Source: Clostridia bacterium
Lineage (GTDB): Bacteria > Bacillota > Clostridia > Oscillospirales > Acutalibacteraceae
DNA: 64,000 nucleotides
Direction of reading: 5' to 3'
Assembly: GCA_017432165.1 (NCBI GenBank)
Contig: JAFRJS010000013.1
Location: forward strand, 1 to 64,000
The notes below the pieces were generated by a model. It did not search any database, had not been told where the DNA came from, and saw only the letters and a program-made list of their open reading frames with translations. This document shows, piece by piece, positions 37,969 through 46,274 of the stretch. The translations under genes and the position numbers were made by a program. How positions within the stretch are numbered: the first letter of the stretch is position 1; each line of letters opens with the position of its first letter.

Positions 37969-40593
37969 TTATTTTTTTGTCATTTCCACAAGACCATATA
38001 AAATGTTCATGGATTCCACTGGGGTAAGAACGCTTACGTCGATGTTTTTTAATTTATTTAGTATTTCATTTGCATTAGTGTAGGAATCTTTAAAAGTAAG
38101 CTGGGAAACATCTTTGGTTTCTTCATTTTTTGATTTGCTTTCGGGGTATTTATTTGATTCCAGCATTTTTAGTATATCTTTTGACCTATTTATAATATTT
38201 TGCGGAAGTCCTGCAAGCTTTGCAACTTCAATTCCGTAGCTGTCGTCTGCTCCGCCGGGAACGATTCTTCTTAAAAATGTGATGTCATCGCCACGCTTTT
38301 TAACCGCAATATTATAATTTTTAATATTGTTAAATTCGCCCGACATGCTCGTTAGTTCATGATAGTGAGTTGCAAATAAAGTTTTTGCTCCAAGTGTTTT
38401 TGGGTTTGAAATGTATTCTAAAACAGCCCTTGCAATGCTCATGCCGTCAAATGTTGATGTCCCGCGCCCGATTTCATCAAGTATTAAAAGGCTGTTTGAA
38501 GTGGCATTTTTTATAATATCTGCAACCTCGTTCATTTCCACCATGAATGTAGATTGCCCCGAAGCAAGGTCGTCTGACGCGCCGATACGAGTGAAAATAT
38601 TATCCACAATTCCAATTTTTGCTTGCGTTGCCGGGACAAAGCTGCCAATTTGAGCCATTAAAGTTATTAAAGCGGTTTGGCGCATGTATGTTGATTTTCC
38701 TGCCATGTTTGGGCCTGTGATAACAGACACCATGTTTTCGTCATTATCAAGAAGTGTGTCGTTTGGGACAAATGGTGCGTCATTTAAAAGCTGCTCAACA
38801 ACGGGGTGACGCCCTTCTTTAATAAAAATAGTTTTTCCGCTATGTATTTGAGGTTTAACGTAGTTATTAAAGCATGCGGTTTCCGCCAAAGAAACAATAA
38901 CATCAAGGTTTGCGATAATATTGGCAGTTTTTGCGATTTTCGGCAGCTGCTCGGCCACTTTAAGGCGCACTTTTTCAAAAATTTCGTATTCAATTTCGTT
39001 TATTTTATCTTTAGCGTATAAAATGCGGGCTTCTAAATCTTTTAACTCTTGGGTTATATATCTTTCGCAGTTTGTCAGTGTTTGTTTGCGAATGTATTCT
39101 TCCGGAACCAGATTTTTAAAAGAGTTTGTAACTTCTATATAGTAACCAAAAATCTTATTGTAGCCTATTTTTAGTTTGGGTATGCTTGTTTTTTGGCGCT
39201 CGCGGCTTTCAATATCGGCAATTAAAGTTTTTCCGTTTTTAATGTCACTTCTGAGTCTATCCACTTCTTCGCTGTATTTTTCTTTGATTATGCCGCCTTC
39301 TTTAATTAGCATCGGTGGATCATCGATTATTGAGTCTTCAATTAGCATATACACTTCTTTTAAAAGGTCTAAATTTTCGCACATTTTACTTAAAAAGTAA
39401 GATTTGCATTTGTAAAGATTAAACTTGATTTGCGGTAGCTTAGAAAGGGTAGAGGAAAGCGATTTTAAATCTCTTGCGTTTGCAGAGCCGTATGTTATTT
39501 TTGTCATAAGTCTTTCAATGTCGTGAATTCCGGAAAGGCTTTCTGCGAAATCGTCTTTTAAAGCGATATCGTTTACAAGTTCTTCTACGGCGTCTTGTCG
39601 CCAAGTTATTTTCTGTATGTCAACAAGAGGCCTTTCAATCCAAGAACGCAGCAGCCTTTTGCCCATAGATGTTTTTGTTTTGTCCAGAACCCAAAGAAGC
39701 GACCCTTTTTTTGATTTTGTGCGCATTGTTTCTGTAATTTCCAAATTCCGTATGGTGTTAATATCCAGCCCCATAAATTCGGATTTATTATAAAAATTAA
39801 TCGAGTTTATTCTTTCTATGCCGGATTTTTGCGTTTTTTTAAGGTAACCGAGCAAATTACCGATTGAAATAACGCAAACTTCGCGGCTTTCTATGTTGAT
39901 TTTTTTTAGTCTTTCTTTTCCAAACTGCTTTATAAGCATATTTTTTGCGTTTATAAAGTCTTCGTTTTGCTCTAAAAATTCAGCCCTGCAAGAAGGAAGT
40001 TTACCTTTTAAGAAACTTTCCAAAGTGCTACCTAATTTTTTTCCGGAGCCGATTAAAATCTCGCTGGGCGAGAATTTTCCCAGTTCGTTTTTTAGCTGAT
40101 TTACAGTATAATTTTTGTCGCCTTTAAGTTCAGTTGCGTATAAAATTCCGGTTGAAATATCGCAAAAACATGCCCCGATTTCTTCTTCGTTTTCAGAGGT
40201 AAGTACCGAACATATGTAATTGTTCTTTGCTTCGTCGAGCATACTTTCTTCCATAACCGTTCCGGGTGTAATTACACGCACCACTTCGCGTTTGACAAGG
40301 CCTTTTGCGGTGGCGGGATTTTCCATTTGGTCACACATTGCAACTTTGTACCCTTTGGAAACAAGCCGTGCAATGTATGATTCGCAGCTGTGATACGGTA
40401 TTCCGCACATCGGTGCTCTTTCTTTTTGGCCGTAATCTTTTCCCGTAAGTGTTAAATCCAGTTCTTCCGAAACAACTTTTGCATCGTCAAAAAACATTTC
40501 ATAAAAATCGCCGAGCCTAAAAAACAAAATACTGTCTTTGTAGCCACTTTTAATTTTCATGTATTGTTTCATCATTGGTGAAATTTCTGCCAT
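37969..40593 (-). CDS. mutS: DNA mismatch repair protein MutS
   Basis: MutS recognises mismatches. It has 874 residues: an N-terminal mismatch-binding domain with FFRLGDFYEMF (Phe-x-Glu motif) and MCGIPYHSC, then the lever/clamp, and an ATPase domain with GPNMAGKSTYMRQ, FTRIGASDDLASGQSTFMVE, LDEIGRGTSTFDG and ATHYHEL. It is upstream of mutL and miaA in the same operon, the usual clostridial order. Confidence 0.98.
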   Translation of the reverse strand: MAEISPMMKQYMKIKSGYKDSILFFRLGDFYEMFFDDAKVVSEELDLTLTGKDYGQKERAPMCGIPYHSCESYIARLVSKGYKVAMCDQMENPATAKGLVKREVVRVITPGTVMEESMLDEAKNNYICSVLTSENEEEIGACFCDISTGILYATELKGDKNYTVNQLKNELGKFSPSEILIGSGKKLGSTLESFLKGKLPSCRAEFLEQNEDFINAKNMLIKQFGKERLKKINIESREVCVISIGNLLGYLKKTQKSGIERINSINFYNKSEFMGLDINTIRNLEITETMRTKSKKGSLLWVLDKTKTSMGKRLLRSWIERPLVDIQKITWRQDAVEELVNDIALKDDFAESLSGIHDIERLMTKITYGSANARDLKSLSSTLSKLPQIKFNLYKCKSYFLSKMCENLDLLKEVYMLIEDSIIDDPPMLIKEGGIIKEKYSEEVDRLRSDIKNGKTLIADIESRERQKTSIPKLKIGYNKIFGYYIEVTNSFKNLVPEEYIRKQTLTNCERYITQELKDLEARILYAKDKINEIEYEIFEKVRLKVAEQLPKIAKTANIIANLDVIVSLAETACFNNYVKPQIHSGKTIFIKEGRHPVVEQLLNDAPFVPNDTLLDNDENMVSVITGPNMAGKSTYMRQTALITLMAQIGSFVPATQAKIGIVDNIFTRIGASDDLASGQSTFMVEMNEVADIIKNATSNSLLILDEIGRGTSTFDGMSIARAVLEYISNPKTLGAKTLFATHYHELTSMSGEFNNIKNYNIAVKKRGDDITFLRRIVPGGADDSYGIEVAKLAGLPQNIINRSKDILKMLESNKYPESKSKNEETKDVSQLTFKDSYTNANEILNKLKNIDVSVLTPVESMNILYGLVEMTKK

Positions 40594-40624
40594 ATAATCC
40601 TCACTTGTTTTTTAATAATATATT

Positions 40625-41035
40625 TTAGTTGCACCCCGAGCAGCCGGAGCAGCTCCCCGTGCAGCTTGATACGTCATCGGTGTTTATCGTATATGGGTCT
40701 TGTCCGCCGGAAGATGCCGTTATTATGTAATTTATTTTTCTAAGGGTGTTTTCAAATTTTTCTTTTGATTTATTAAACTCTTTCATTGTTTCATTTTCCA
40801 TTATTTTGGAGTAAAGGCCGCTTATTTCAGAGTTTAATTTGTCTATTTTTTCGTGGTCTGCTTCGCTTTTGGAAATTTCTTCGTTTATGGAAACTTTTTT
40901 TAAATTAAAAGTTTCAATCAGCTTTTGCAAATCTTTGTCGCATTCCACATTTTGTTCTCTTATTTTGTACTCTAGATATTCATCGCTTTTTTGAATTTCT
41001 GCTCCTAAATTTTTTGATAAAGTAATTAAATCCAT
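40625..41035 (-). CDS. YlbF/YmcA family protein with cysteine-rich tail
   Basis: The 136-residue protein is largely helical and belongs to the YlbF/YmcA (Com_YlbF) family by length and pattern (LGAEIQKSDEYLEYK, then LISGLYSKIMENETMKEFNKS-type helices). In B. subtilis YlbF/YmcA/YaaT form a complex that binds RNase Y. The C-terminus ends in SSCTGSCSGCSGCN, with four Cys in a Gly/Ser context, an unusual metal-binding-looking addition. It lies between miaB and mutS in the operon; AAAGGAG precedes the ATG. Confidence 0.75.
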   Translation of the reverse strand: MDLITLSKNLGAEIQKSDEYLEYKIREQNVECDKDLQKLIETFNLKKVSINEEISKSEADHEKIDKLNSEISGLYSKIMENETMKEFNKSKEKFENTLRKINYIITASSGGQDPYTINTDDVSSCTGSCSGCSGCN

Positions 41036-41053
41036 ATTTTTTCTCCTTTTCTT

Positions 41054-42478
41054 TTATATAATTTTTCCTTTTAGTGAATCTTTTTTATATCCTGTTATTA
41101 AAACATTTAAAAAATTTCCTACTTTTTCTTTTTCGCCTTTTGCTTCCACGATTATATTCCCACTTATTCTGCAAAGAAGCTCATTTGTTTCGGGCAAAAA
41201 CGATTCCGCCAAGGCCCGGAATGTTTTTCCAAGCATTTTTTTATGAAGATCTTCCGAGATTTCTTCCTGAACTTTTAAAAGTTCTAGAAGCCGTGCGGTT
41301 TTTTTGCGCTTTGTTACGGGGTCGGAGAGTTTAGCCGCCGGGGTTCCCTCGCGCGGTGAATAAATGAAAGTAAAAAGCGAATGAAATTTTACCTTTTTTA
41401 AAATATCAATCGTTTCTAAAAAATCCTCATAAGTTTCTCCGGGGAAGCCAACGATTATATCGCTTGTAAAAACTATATCTGGAATTTTGCTTTTTGCGTA
41501 GTCTATGATTTTTAAGTATGATTCTTTTGTGTATTTGCGGTTCATTTTTTCAAGAATTTTATTGCTTCCGCATTGAACGGGAAGATGCATATGGTGCGCT
41601 ATGTGTTTGCTATTACTTATAACGTCAAAGAGCTCGTTTGTTGCGTCTTTTGGGTGCGATGTCATAAATCTTATGGTATATTCTCCCTCAAAGCTATCCA
41701 GTTTTTTAAGTAGCTTTGGAAAATTAATATCTTCTTCCAGCCCTTTGCCGTAGGAATTAACATTTTGCCCCAAAAGAGTTATATCTTTGTACCCGCTTTC
41801 AAGCAGTTTTTTAAATTCACTTATAATTTCATTAGAATGCCTGCTTCTTTCGCGCCCCCTAACGTACGGTACAATGCAGTAAGAGCAAAAATTATTGCAC
41901 CCATACATAATGGGCAAAAATGCTTTTAAATTATTATTTTTCACCATTGGGAAATCCTCGGCGATGATATCTTCGGTTTCTTTTATGTAGGCTTTTGCAG
42001 ATGTTTTTCCGTTTGATTTTTTGTTTAAAAGTGCTTCGTAAAAGTGCAGGGGAAATTTATGAACAGAGTGAGTCCCGAAAACCAAATCTATAAAGCTGAA
42101 TTTTAATTTTATTTTATCGATTATATTTTTTTGCTCCGTCATGCATCCGCAAAGTATTATAAATAAATTTTCGTTTGCTTTTTTAAGATTTTTTACCCAG
42201 CCGATGTTTCCAAACGCTTTGTTTTCGGCGTTTTCCCTTATTGCGCAGGTGTTAAAGAGTATAACGTCGGCATCTTCTTGATTTTCGGTTAAACAAAACC
42301 CCATATTAACTAGCATGCCTTTGTATTTTTCGCTGTCAGAAACGTTTTGTTGGCAGCCGTATGTTTTCACAAAAGCCTTTGGGCTTTTAATTTTAAGCAC
42401 ATTTTTGTAGTAGTCTTTTATTTTTTGGCAGTATATTTCTTGCTTCTCGCCATATTTATAAATAGGGGATAAATTCAT
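41054..42478 (-). CDS. miaB: tRNA-2-methylthio-N6-dimethylallyladenosine synthase
   Basis: MiaB is a radical SAM enzyme that adds a methylthio group to i6A37. ATG 42478 (474 residues) is chosen behind AGAGGAAT; the frame stays open to 42589, but this overlaps the end of the CYTH gene. It shows an N-terminal cluster region with KTYGCQQNVSDS, the radical SAM motif CNNFCSYC, RGRERSR, LGQNVNSYG and a C-terminal TRAM domain (CRISGNIIVEAKGEKEKVG). It shares a pathway with miaA of the same operon. Confidence 0.97.
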   Translation of the reverse strand: MNLSPIYKYGEKQEIYCQKIKDYYKNVLKIKSPKAFVKTYGCQQNVSDSEKYKGMLVNMGFCLTENQEDADVILFNTCAIRENAENKAFGNIGWVKNLKKANENLFIILCGCMTEQKNIIDKIKLKFSFIDLVFGTHSVHKFPLHFYEALLNKKSNGKTSAKAYIKETEDIIAEDFPMVKNNNLKAFLPIMYGCNNFCSYCIVPYVRGRERSRHSNEIISEFKKLLESGYKDITLLGQNVNSYGKGLEEDINFPKLLKKLDSFEGEYTIRFMTSHPKDATNELFDVISNSKHIAHHMHLPVQCGSNKILEKMNRKYTKESYLKIIDYAKSKIPDIVFTSDIIVGFPGETYEDFLETIDILKKVKFHSLFTFIYSPREGTPAAKLSDPVTKRKKTARLLELLKVQEEISEDLHKKMLGKTFRALAESFLPETNELLCRISGNIIVEAKGEKEKVGNFLNVLITGYKKDSLKGKII

Positions 42479-42524
42479 AAATAATATTCCTCTTTCCCAA
42501 AAACCAAATTCTCGGTTTTTAAAA

Positions 42525-43100
42525 TCATTTTCGTGTTTTTTGTTTTTTAATAAGATTGTAAGCGTACCCTTTGTTGTCAGCCGGGCCAATATTTGCGCCT
42601 ATTTCAATCAGTGTTTTGTTTAATAAATTTCTAACCTCATCAATATTGTTATTTGTGCCTTTGTATTCTATTTCTATGAAATTTCCCAGGCCCTCAATTT
42701 CATCAATTGATATTTCGCAATCTTTATACATAAAACTTTGGCGAAATTTATTAACAACTACAAATGGAACAAATTCGCCGCTAAAATTTAATTTTTTTAA
42801 AATTTTATTTAGTTCTTCTTTTGAATTCATGGCGTATTCTGTTTCCTCGCAGTATGTGCGAATTTCTGCACCTTCAGGTAACCAATGCTTATAATTAAAT
42901 GTAAAGCGGCCGTTTTCTTCTCTGATTCTTACCCAGTCGTTAACATGTTCGGGATCTTTAAAAAAACTGTTTGCGGGATTATCATAATAAGTGTCTATTT
43001 GGCGGTTACTTTTAAACGCTTTTATTCCGTTTTTATTTAAAAAACAAATCACTTGATCTTTGTTTAAAAGTTCATGTCTTATCTCGATTTCTTTGCTCAT
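42525..43100 (-). CDS. CYTH domain protein (class IV adenylate cyclase-like)
   Basis: This 191-residue protein starts at ATG 43100 behind AAGGAG; the frame is open further 5' across the promoter region, but that is not coding. The N-terminal KEIEIRHEL (E-x-E-x-R/K) and the stretches VRIREENGRFTFNYKHW and TEYAM fit the CYTH/triphosphate tunnel fold that binds triphosphates via acidic and basic residues. The family includes CyaB-like cyclases and thiamine triphosphatases. It is the first gene of the miaB-mutSL-miaA operon. Confidence 0.75.
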   Translation of the reverse strand: MSKEIEIRHELLNKDQVICFLNKNGIKAFKSNRQIDTYYDNPANSFFKDPEHVNDWVRIREENGRFTFNYKHWLPEGAEIRTYCEETEYAMNSKEELNKILKKLNFSGEFVPFVVVNKFRQSFMYKDCEISIDEIEGLGNFIEIEYKGTNNNIDEVRNLLNKTLIEIGANIGPADNKGYAYNLIKKQKTRK

Positions 43101-43159
43101 TGGCGGGTTCTCCTTGTTTTTTATTGCTGTTTCTATATTAAATGTAAACACATATATAA

Positions 43160-43188
43160 ATTTTATCAAAACAAACGCATAAGTGCAA
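43160..43188 (-). promoter_or_regulatory. Promoter of the CYTH-miaB-mutSL-miaA operon
   Basis: On the minus strand TTGCAC (43183-43188) and TAAAAT (43160-43165) are 17 bases apart, 60 bases before ATG 43100. Confidence 0.5.
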
Positions 43189-43234
43189 GATACCGCGAGA
43201 TAAAATTTGTAAAAATATGTAAGTTTATTTGAAG

Positions 43235-43264
43235 TTGATTTTTTAGGCGTATTTTGTTTATAAT
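43235..43264 (+). promoter_or_regulatory. Promoter of the DUF378-like gene
   Basis: TTGATT at 43235-43240 and TATAAT at 43259-43264 are 18 bases apart, 30 bases before ATG 43294. Confidence 0.6.
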
Positions 43265-43293
43265 AAATGTGAGTATATTTTAGAAAGGAGAAA

Positions 43294-43533
43294 ATGAAAA
43301 TGAAAACATTAAATAAAATAGCACTTGCTCTTTGCATTATTGGCGGAATAAACTGGGGGTCAATCGGTTTTTTTCAGTTTGACATCGTTGCGTGGATATT
43401 CGGTGGGCAAGATTCGGTTGTTAGTAGAATAATTTATGTGCTGGTATTTATCGGAGCAATTTGGTCTATTTCGCTTTTTTGGAGTAATTTTTGCGATTTA
43501 GACTCTGGGCCCGAAATCAATGACAAAATTTAA
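43294..43533 (+). CDS. DUF378-like small membrane protein
   Basis: The 79-residue protein has two hydrophobic segments and the family marker CIIGGINWGSIGFFQFDIVA, followed by SVVSRIIYVLVFIGAIW. Members are common and uncharacterised in Firmicutes. It is expressed alone: its own promoter precedes it and a terminator follows. Confidence 0.85.
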   Translation: MKMKTLNKIALALCIIGGINWGSIGFFQFDIVAWIFGGQDSVVSRIIYVLVFIGAIWSISLFWSNFCDLDSGPEINDKI

Positions 43534-43547
43534 TATAGGTTATAAAC

Positions 43548-43587
43548 AAGCCCTACAAGCAGTGATTTGTAGGGCTTTTGGTTTTTA
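43548..43587 (+). terminator. Terminator after the DUF378-like gene
   Basis: AAGCCCTACAA and TTGTAGGGCTT form an 11-bp stem around an 8-nt loop, followed by TTGGTTTTT. Confidence 0.85.
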
Positions 43588-43665
43588 AAAAGCAAGAAAA
43601 ATTCAAGTTGTAAAAAGAGTAAATAAAAAATTTTAAAAATAATGTTAATTTTTACAATAAAAAGG

Positions 43666-43694
43666 TTGACATTCATTTGCGATGTGTTCATAAT
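43666..43694 (+). promoter_or_regulatory. Promoter of sepF
   Basis: A perfect TTGACA (43666-43671) and CATAAT (43689-43694) stand 17 bases apart. Transcription is expected to start near 43701. Confidence 0.65.
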
Positions 43695-43786
43695 ATTAAT
43701 GTAATGTGCCATGGGTTAGTATTTTGGCGCGTTTAAGCGGGATTTAAAGTGAAAAAATTGATAATCGTTATAAATATTACATTAAT
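43695..43786 (+). promoter_or_regulatory. Inverted repeat spanning the sepF leader
   Basis: ATTAATGTAAT (43695-43705) and ATTACATTAAT (43776-43786) are perfect inverted copies separated by 70 bases. A T-run and the AGGAGG site of sepF follow at once. The left copy overlaps the predicted transcription start, so this may be a paired operator, or a long-range closing stem of a leader RNA if the start lies slightly upstream. Confidence 0.4.
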
Positions 43787-43807
43787 TTTTTATTAGGAGG
43801 AATTGTT

Positions 43808-44239
43808 ATGGCAGGATTAGTTGAAAAATTTAAAGAAATGTGGTCTCCGTCTGAAGAATACGAAGACGACTACGAAGAAGAAAGCGTATCTAGAGCAGAT
43901 TATGGTTTCAGATCAAAAAAGGATTCTTCAAACAGGGTGGTTAGCATTCATGCAACCGCAAAACTTAAAGTGGTGCTTGTTAAACCCGAAAAATTCGGCG
44001 AAGAAGTAAAAAACATTGCCGACGAACTTTTGAAAATGCACACAATAGTTTTGAACTTAGAAGGGGTTGCTAAACCGGAATCAAGAAGAATTATAGACTT
44101 TTTAAGCGGCGTGGCATATGCTAACGGGGGGAAGATAAAAAAAGTATCCACGGATACTTTCGTTGTAACCCCGTGCAATGTTGATTTGGAAGGCGAAGAT
44201 TTTTTAGGTGAACTGGAAAATCACGGTGTTTATTTTTAA
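43808..44239 (+). CDS. sepF: Cell division protein SepF
   Basis: SepF links FtsZ to the membrane. This 143-residue protein starts with an amphipathic-type helix (AGLVEKFKEMW), has an acidic linker (EYEDDYEEESVS) and a globular C-terminal domain (VVLVKPEKFGEEVKNIADEL, then RRIIDFLSGVAYANGG). AGGAGG lies before ATG 43808. divIVA follows, the classical ylm-type division cluster, but ylmE, ylmG and ylmH are missing. Confidence 0.93.
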   Translation: MAGLVEKFKEMWSPSEEYEDDYEEESVSRADYGFRSKKDSSNRVVSIHATAKLKVVLVKPEKFGEEVKNIADELLKMHTIVLNLEGVAKPESRRIIDFLSGVAYANGGKIKKVSTDTFVVTPCNVDLEGEDFLGELENHGVYF

Positions 44240-44276
44240 ATAAAAAATTTATTAATAAATGTAAAGGGTGAGCATT

Positions 44277-45056
44277 TTGTTAACTGTTGATGATATTAGA
44301 AATGTAAGTTTCCGCAGAGCAAATTTTGGCGGGTATAAACCTGAAGATGTGGACGCATTTATAGACGATGTGGAAGATTCTTATCAAAAAATTTTGGATA
44401 GAAACCAAAATCTTTGCGGCGAAATTGAGAATCTAAAAAGAAAAATCGAAAAACTTCAAGGCGAAGACAGCACAATCAAAAAATTAATTTTAAACGCAAA
44501 AGAAATTGCAGACGGCACGCTTTCCAAAGCGAAAGAAAAAACAGCCGAAATGGTCTTTAAAGCATCAAAAGAATCAGAAAAAATCATGGCAAGAGCAAAA
44601 AAAGAAGTGGATTTTCAAAAAGAAATATTTAATCAGCTCAAAATTGAATCCGCTAATTTGCGCAAGAAATTAGACGATGTTTACAAAGAGCATATTAAAA
44701 TGATTGACAGTATCCCCAGTGAATTTGAAGAAGATTCGGAAGACGATGAATACGTTGCCGGTCATGTGATGAAAAGTGAAAATGAGGATTTTGAAGAAGA
44801 ACCCTCGGAAAATTTAGACTGCTTAAATATTTCCAGCCATGATGATTCTTATGTCGAAATCGAAAGCAGTCCGGCTGAAGATACATCCGAAGAAAGCATA
44901 GATGACATATTAAACGGTAATTTACATAATGAGGATGAAGATTTACCAAATTCCGAAAACGAAAAGACATACAAAGATCTTAAATTTGGAAAAGATTATA
45001 ACATCAGTGAAGATGAATCTGATACAGGGGCATATTCCGGACTATTTAAAAAATAA
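44277..45056 (+). CDS. divIVA: DivIVA domain protein
   Basis: DivIVA proteins form curved-membrane-sensing coiled-coil scaffolds. The start chosen is TTG 44277, six bases after AAAGGGTG; an alternative GTG at 44268 overlaps that site. The N-terminal domain has VSFRRANFGGYKPEDVDAFI, and residues about 35-150 form a coiled coil. The last 110 residues are very acidic (Glu/Asp/Ser) and disordered, longer than in many relatives. It lies 37 bases after sepF. Confidence 0.9.
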   Translation: MLTVDDIRNVSFRRANFGGYKPEDVDAFIDDVEDSYQKILDRNQNLCGEIENLKRKIEKLQGEDSTIKKLILNAKEIADGTLSKAKEKTAEMVFKASKESEKIMARAKKEVDFQKEIFNQLKIESANLRKKLDDVYKEHIKMIDSIPSEFEEDSEDDEYVAGHVMKSENEDFEEEPSENLDCLNISSHDDSYVEIESSPAEDTSEESIDDILNGNLHNEDEDLPNSENEKTYKDLKFGKDYNISEDESDTGAYSGLFKK

Positions 45057-45092
45057 AAGTAGCTTAAAAAATTGAATGGAGAGAAATTTAAT

Positions 45093-45866
45093 TTGGAACT
45101 AGAAAAAATAAAAACGATTGTTTATACTTCATGTGTAGCAGTATTTACGATTGTTGCGTCGGGTTGTTTAATTATGTTTGCAAGAAGTTCGAGCAAGCTT
45201 ATGGATAGGTGTGGAACAAAGTTTGAACAAATCGAAGATAACGTATTAAAAATGAGTGAAAATGGCGTAATATCAAGTGAAAACTTAGCGAACACTCTTG
45301 GCGAATCGGCAAAGTATGTCAAGGGGCTTAATAGTAATGAAAAGCCAGCTCAAGGTAGCAAAAGTGAGGCTGTTTCAACAATCCTTGATGAACTGGCAAA
45401 GTATTTCAAGGGGCTTAATAGTAATGAAAAGCCAGCTCAAGGTAGCAAAAGTGAGGCTGTTTCAACAATCCTTTATAATATTGCCAAAATAACAGGCGAT
45501 GCAGCTAGCGATGAGCCTTCAAAACCTGGCAGTAAAAACGATAATATAGAAAAGCTTTTGAAAAATTTAGCAGAGCTTTCACAAGTCACAAAAGAAAAAT
45601 TTGTTGGAGATGAAAATAAAAAAGGTGCATTGGAGAATGCTTCCGAATTTTGTGAACGTGCGAACAATGGTGTTAAAAATCTGAATGGAGTGTTATTTGA
45701 TACTCGTACTGATAAAGAAAAAAAAAATGATGAAGAAAGTAGGGGAGGAATCATAGAATCCGATAATGTTGCATTTCATGCGGGAGCTGATCTTAAAGGA
45801 GAATATAATGAAAATAGTAGCTTGCTTGACCGATTTGTTTCTTGGGCCTTTTGTCATCCAGTTTGA
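45093..45866 (+). CDS. Membrane-anchored helical protein with 29-residue repeats
   Basis: This 257-residue protein is not recognised. TTG 45093 is chosen, nine bases after GGAGAG. The N-terminus has one membrane segment (KTIVYTSCVAVFTIVASG), and the rest lies outside or inside as a helical, charged domain. Two almost identical repeats with period 29 residues (ELAKYFKGLNSNEKPAQGSK as the core) and a decayed third copy (IAKITGDAASDEPSKPGSK) cover residues about 70-160. The C-terminus is LLDRFVSWAFCHPV. Being directly after sepF and divIVA, a role at the division site or envelope is a guess. Confidence 0.7.
   Translation: MELEKIKTIVYTSCVAVFTIVASGCLIMFARSSSKLMDRCGTKFEQIEDNVLKMSENGVISSENLANTLGESAKYVKGLNSNEKPAQGSKSEAVSTILDELAKYFKGLNSNEKPAQGSKSEAVSTILYNIAKITGDAASDEPSKPGSKNDNIEKLLKNLAELSQVTKEKFVGDENKKGALENASEFCERANNGVKNLNGVLFDTRTDKEKKNDEESRGGIIESDNVAFHAGADLKGEYNENSSLLDRFVSWAFCHPV
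45308..45473 (+). repeat. 87-bp in-frame tandem duplication
   Basis: A 79-base block at 45308-45386 recurs at 45395-45473 with one mismatch (TATG/TATT), giving an 87-base period (29 codons). The near-identity at nucleotide level, synonymous sites included, marks a recent duplication. Confidence 0.9.
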
Positions 45867-45895
45867 TATAAGTACAAATAAATAAAAAGCAATAA

Positions 45896-45935
45896 AAAAT
45901 CTGCCGGAATTTAAGTTCCGGCAGATGATTTTTTG
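45896..45935. terminator. Bidirectional terminator between the repeat-protein gene and azlD
   Basis: ATCTGCCGGAA and TTCCGGCAGAT form a perfect 11-bp stem around a 6-nt loop, with T-rich runs on both strands. Confidence 0.85.
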
Positions 45936-45944
45936 TGTTTATTT

Positions 45945-46274
45945 TTAATTTAGTATTCCCATTGATCTCATTATTACTTCTGTTATAAATGATGTTATAA
46001 CCGCACAGGCCGATACTGTGAATAGCCCTCGCCCAAAATAAGAAAGCACTACAGCCATAATTACGCCCGCCCAAGCGGAAACGGGGGTGCTGGTGGAGCT
46101 AAAAACTTCAGGCACAATAAGTGCTGTAAGAACTGTGCTGGGGATGTATGTAAAAAACGATTTTAAAAATTTGTTTTCTATTTTCTTTTTAAAAAATAGT
46201 AACGGTATAGCTCTCAGAGCAATCATGGTTATCGCCATGGAGATTAATATTATATAAATATTTTGGCTGTTCAT
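45945..46274 (-). CDS. azlD: AzlD family branched-chain amino acid export subunit
   Basis: This 109-residue protein has about three to four hydrophobic segments and AITMIALRAIPLLFF near the N-terminus, the AzlD pattern. It starts one base after azlC ends. AzlCD exports branched-chain amino acids or their analogues in B. subtilis. Confidence 0.85.
   Translation of the reverse strand: MNSQNIYIILISMAITMIALRAIPLLFFKKKIENKFLKSFFTYIPSTVLTALIVPEVFSSTSTPVSAWAGVIMAVVLSYFGRGLFTVSACAVITSFITEVIMRSMGILN

Noticed and set aside
42479-42589. N-terminal extension of miaB
   Set aside because: It overlaps the 3' end of the CYTH gene; ATG 42478 has its own AGAGGAAT and begins the normal region.
43101-43337. 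N-terminal extension of the CYTH gene
   Set aside because: It runs across the divergent promoter region; ATG 43100 has AAGGAG and begins the CYTH motif KEIEIR.
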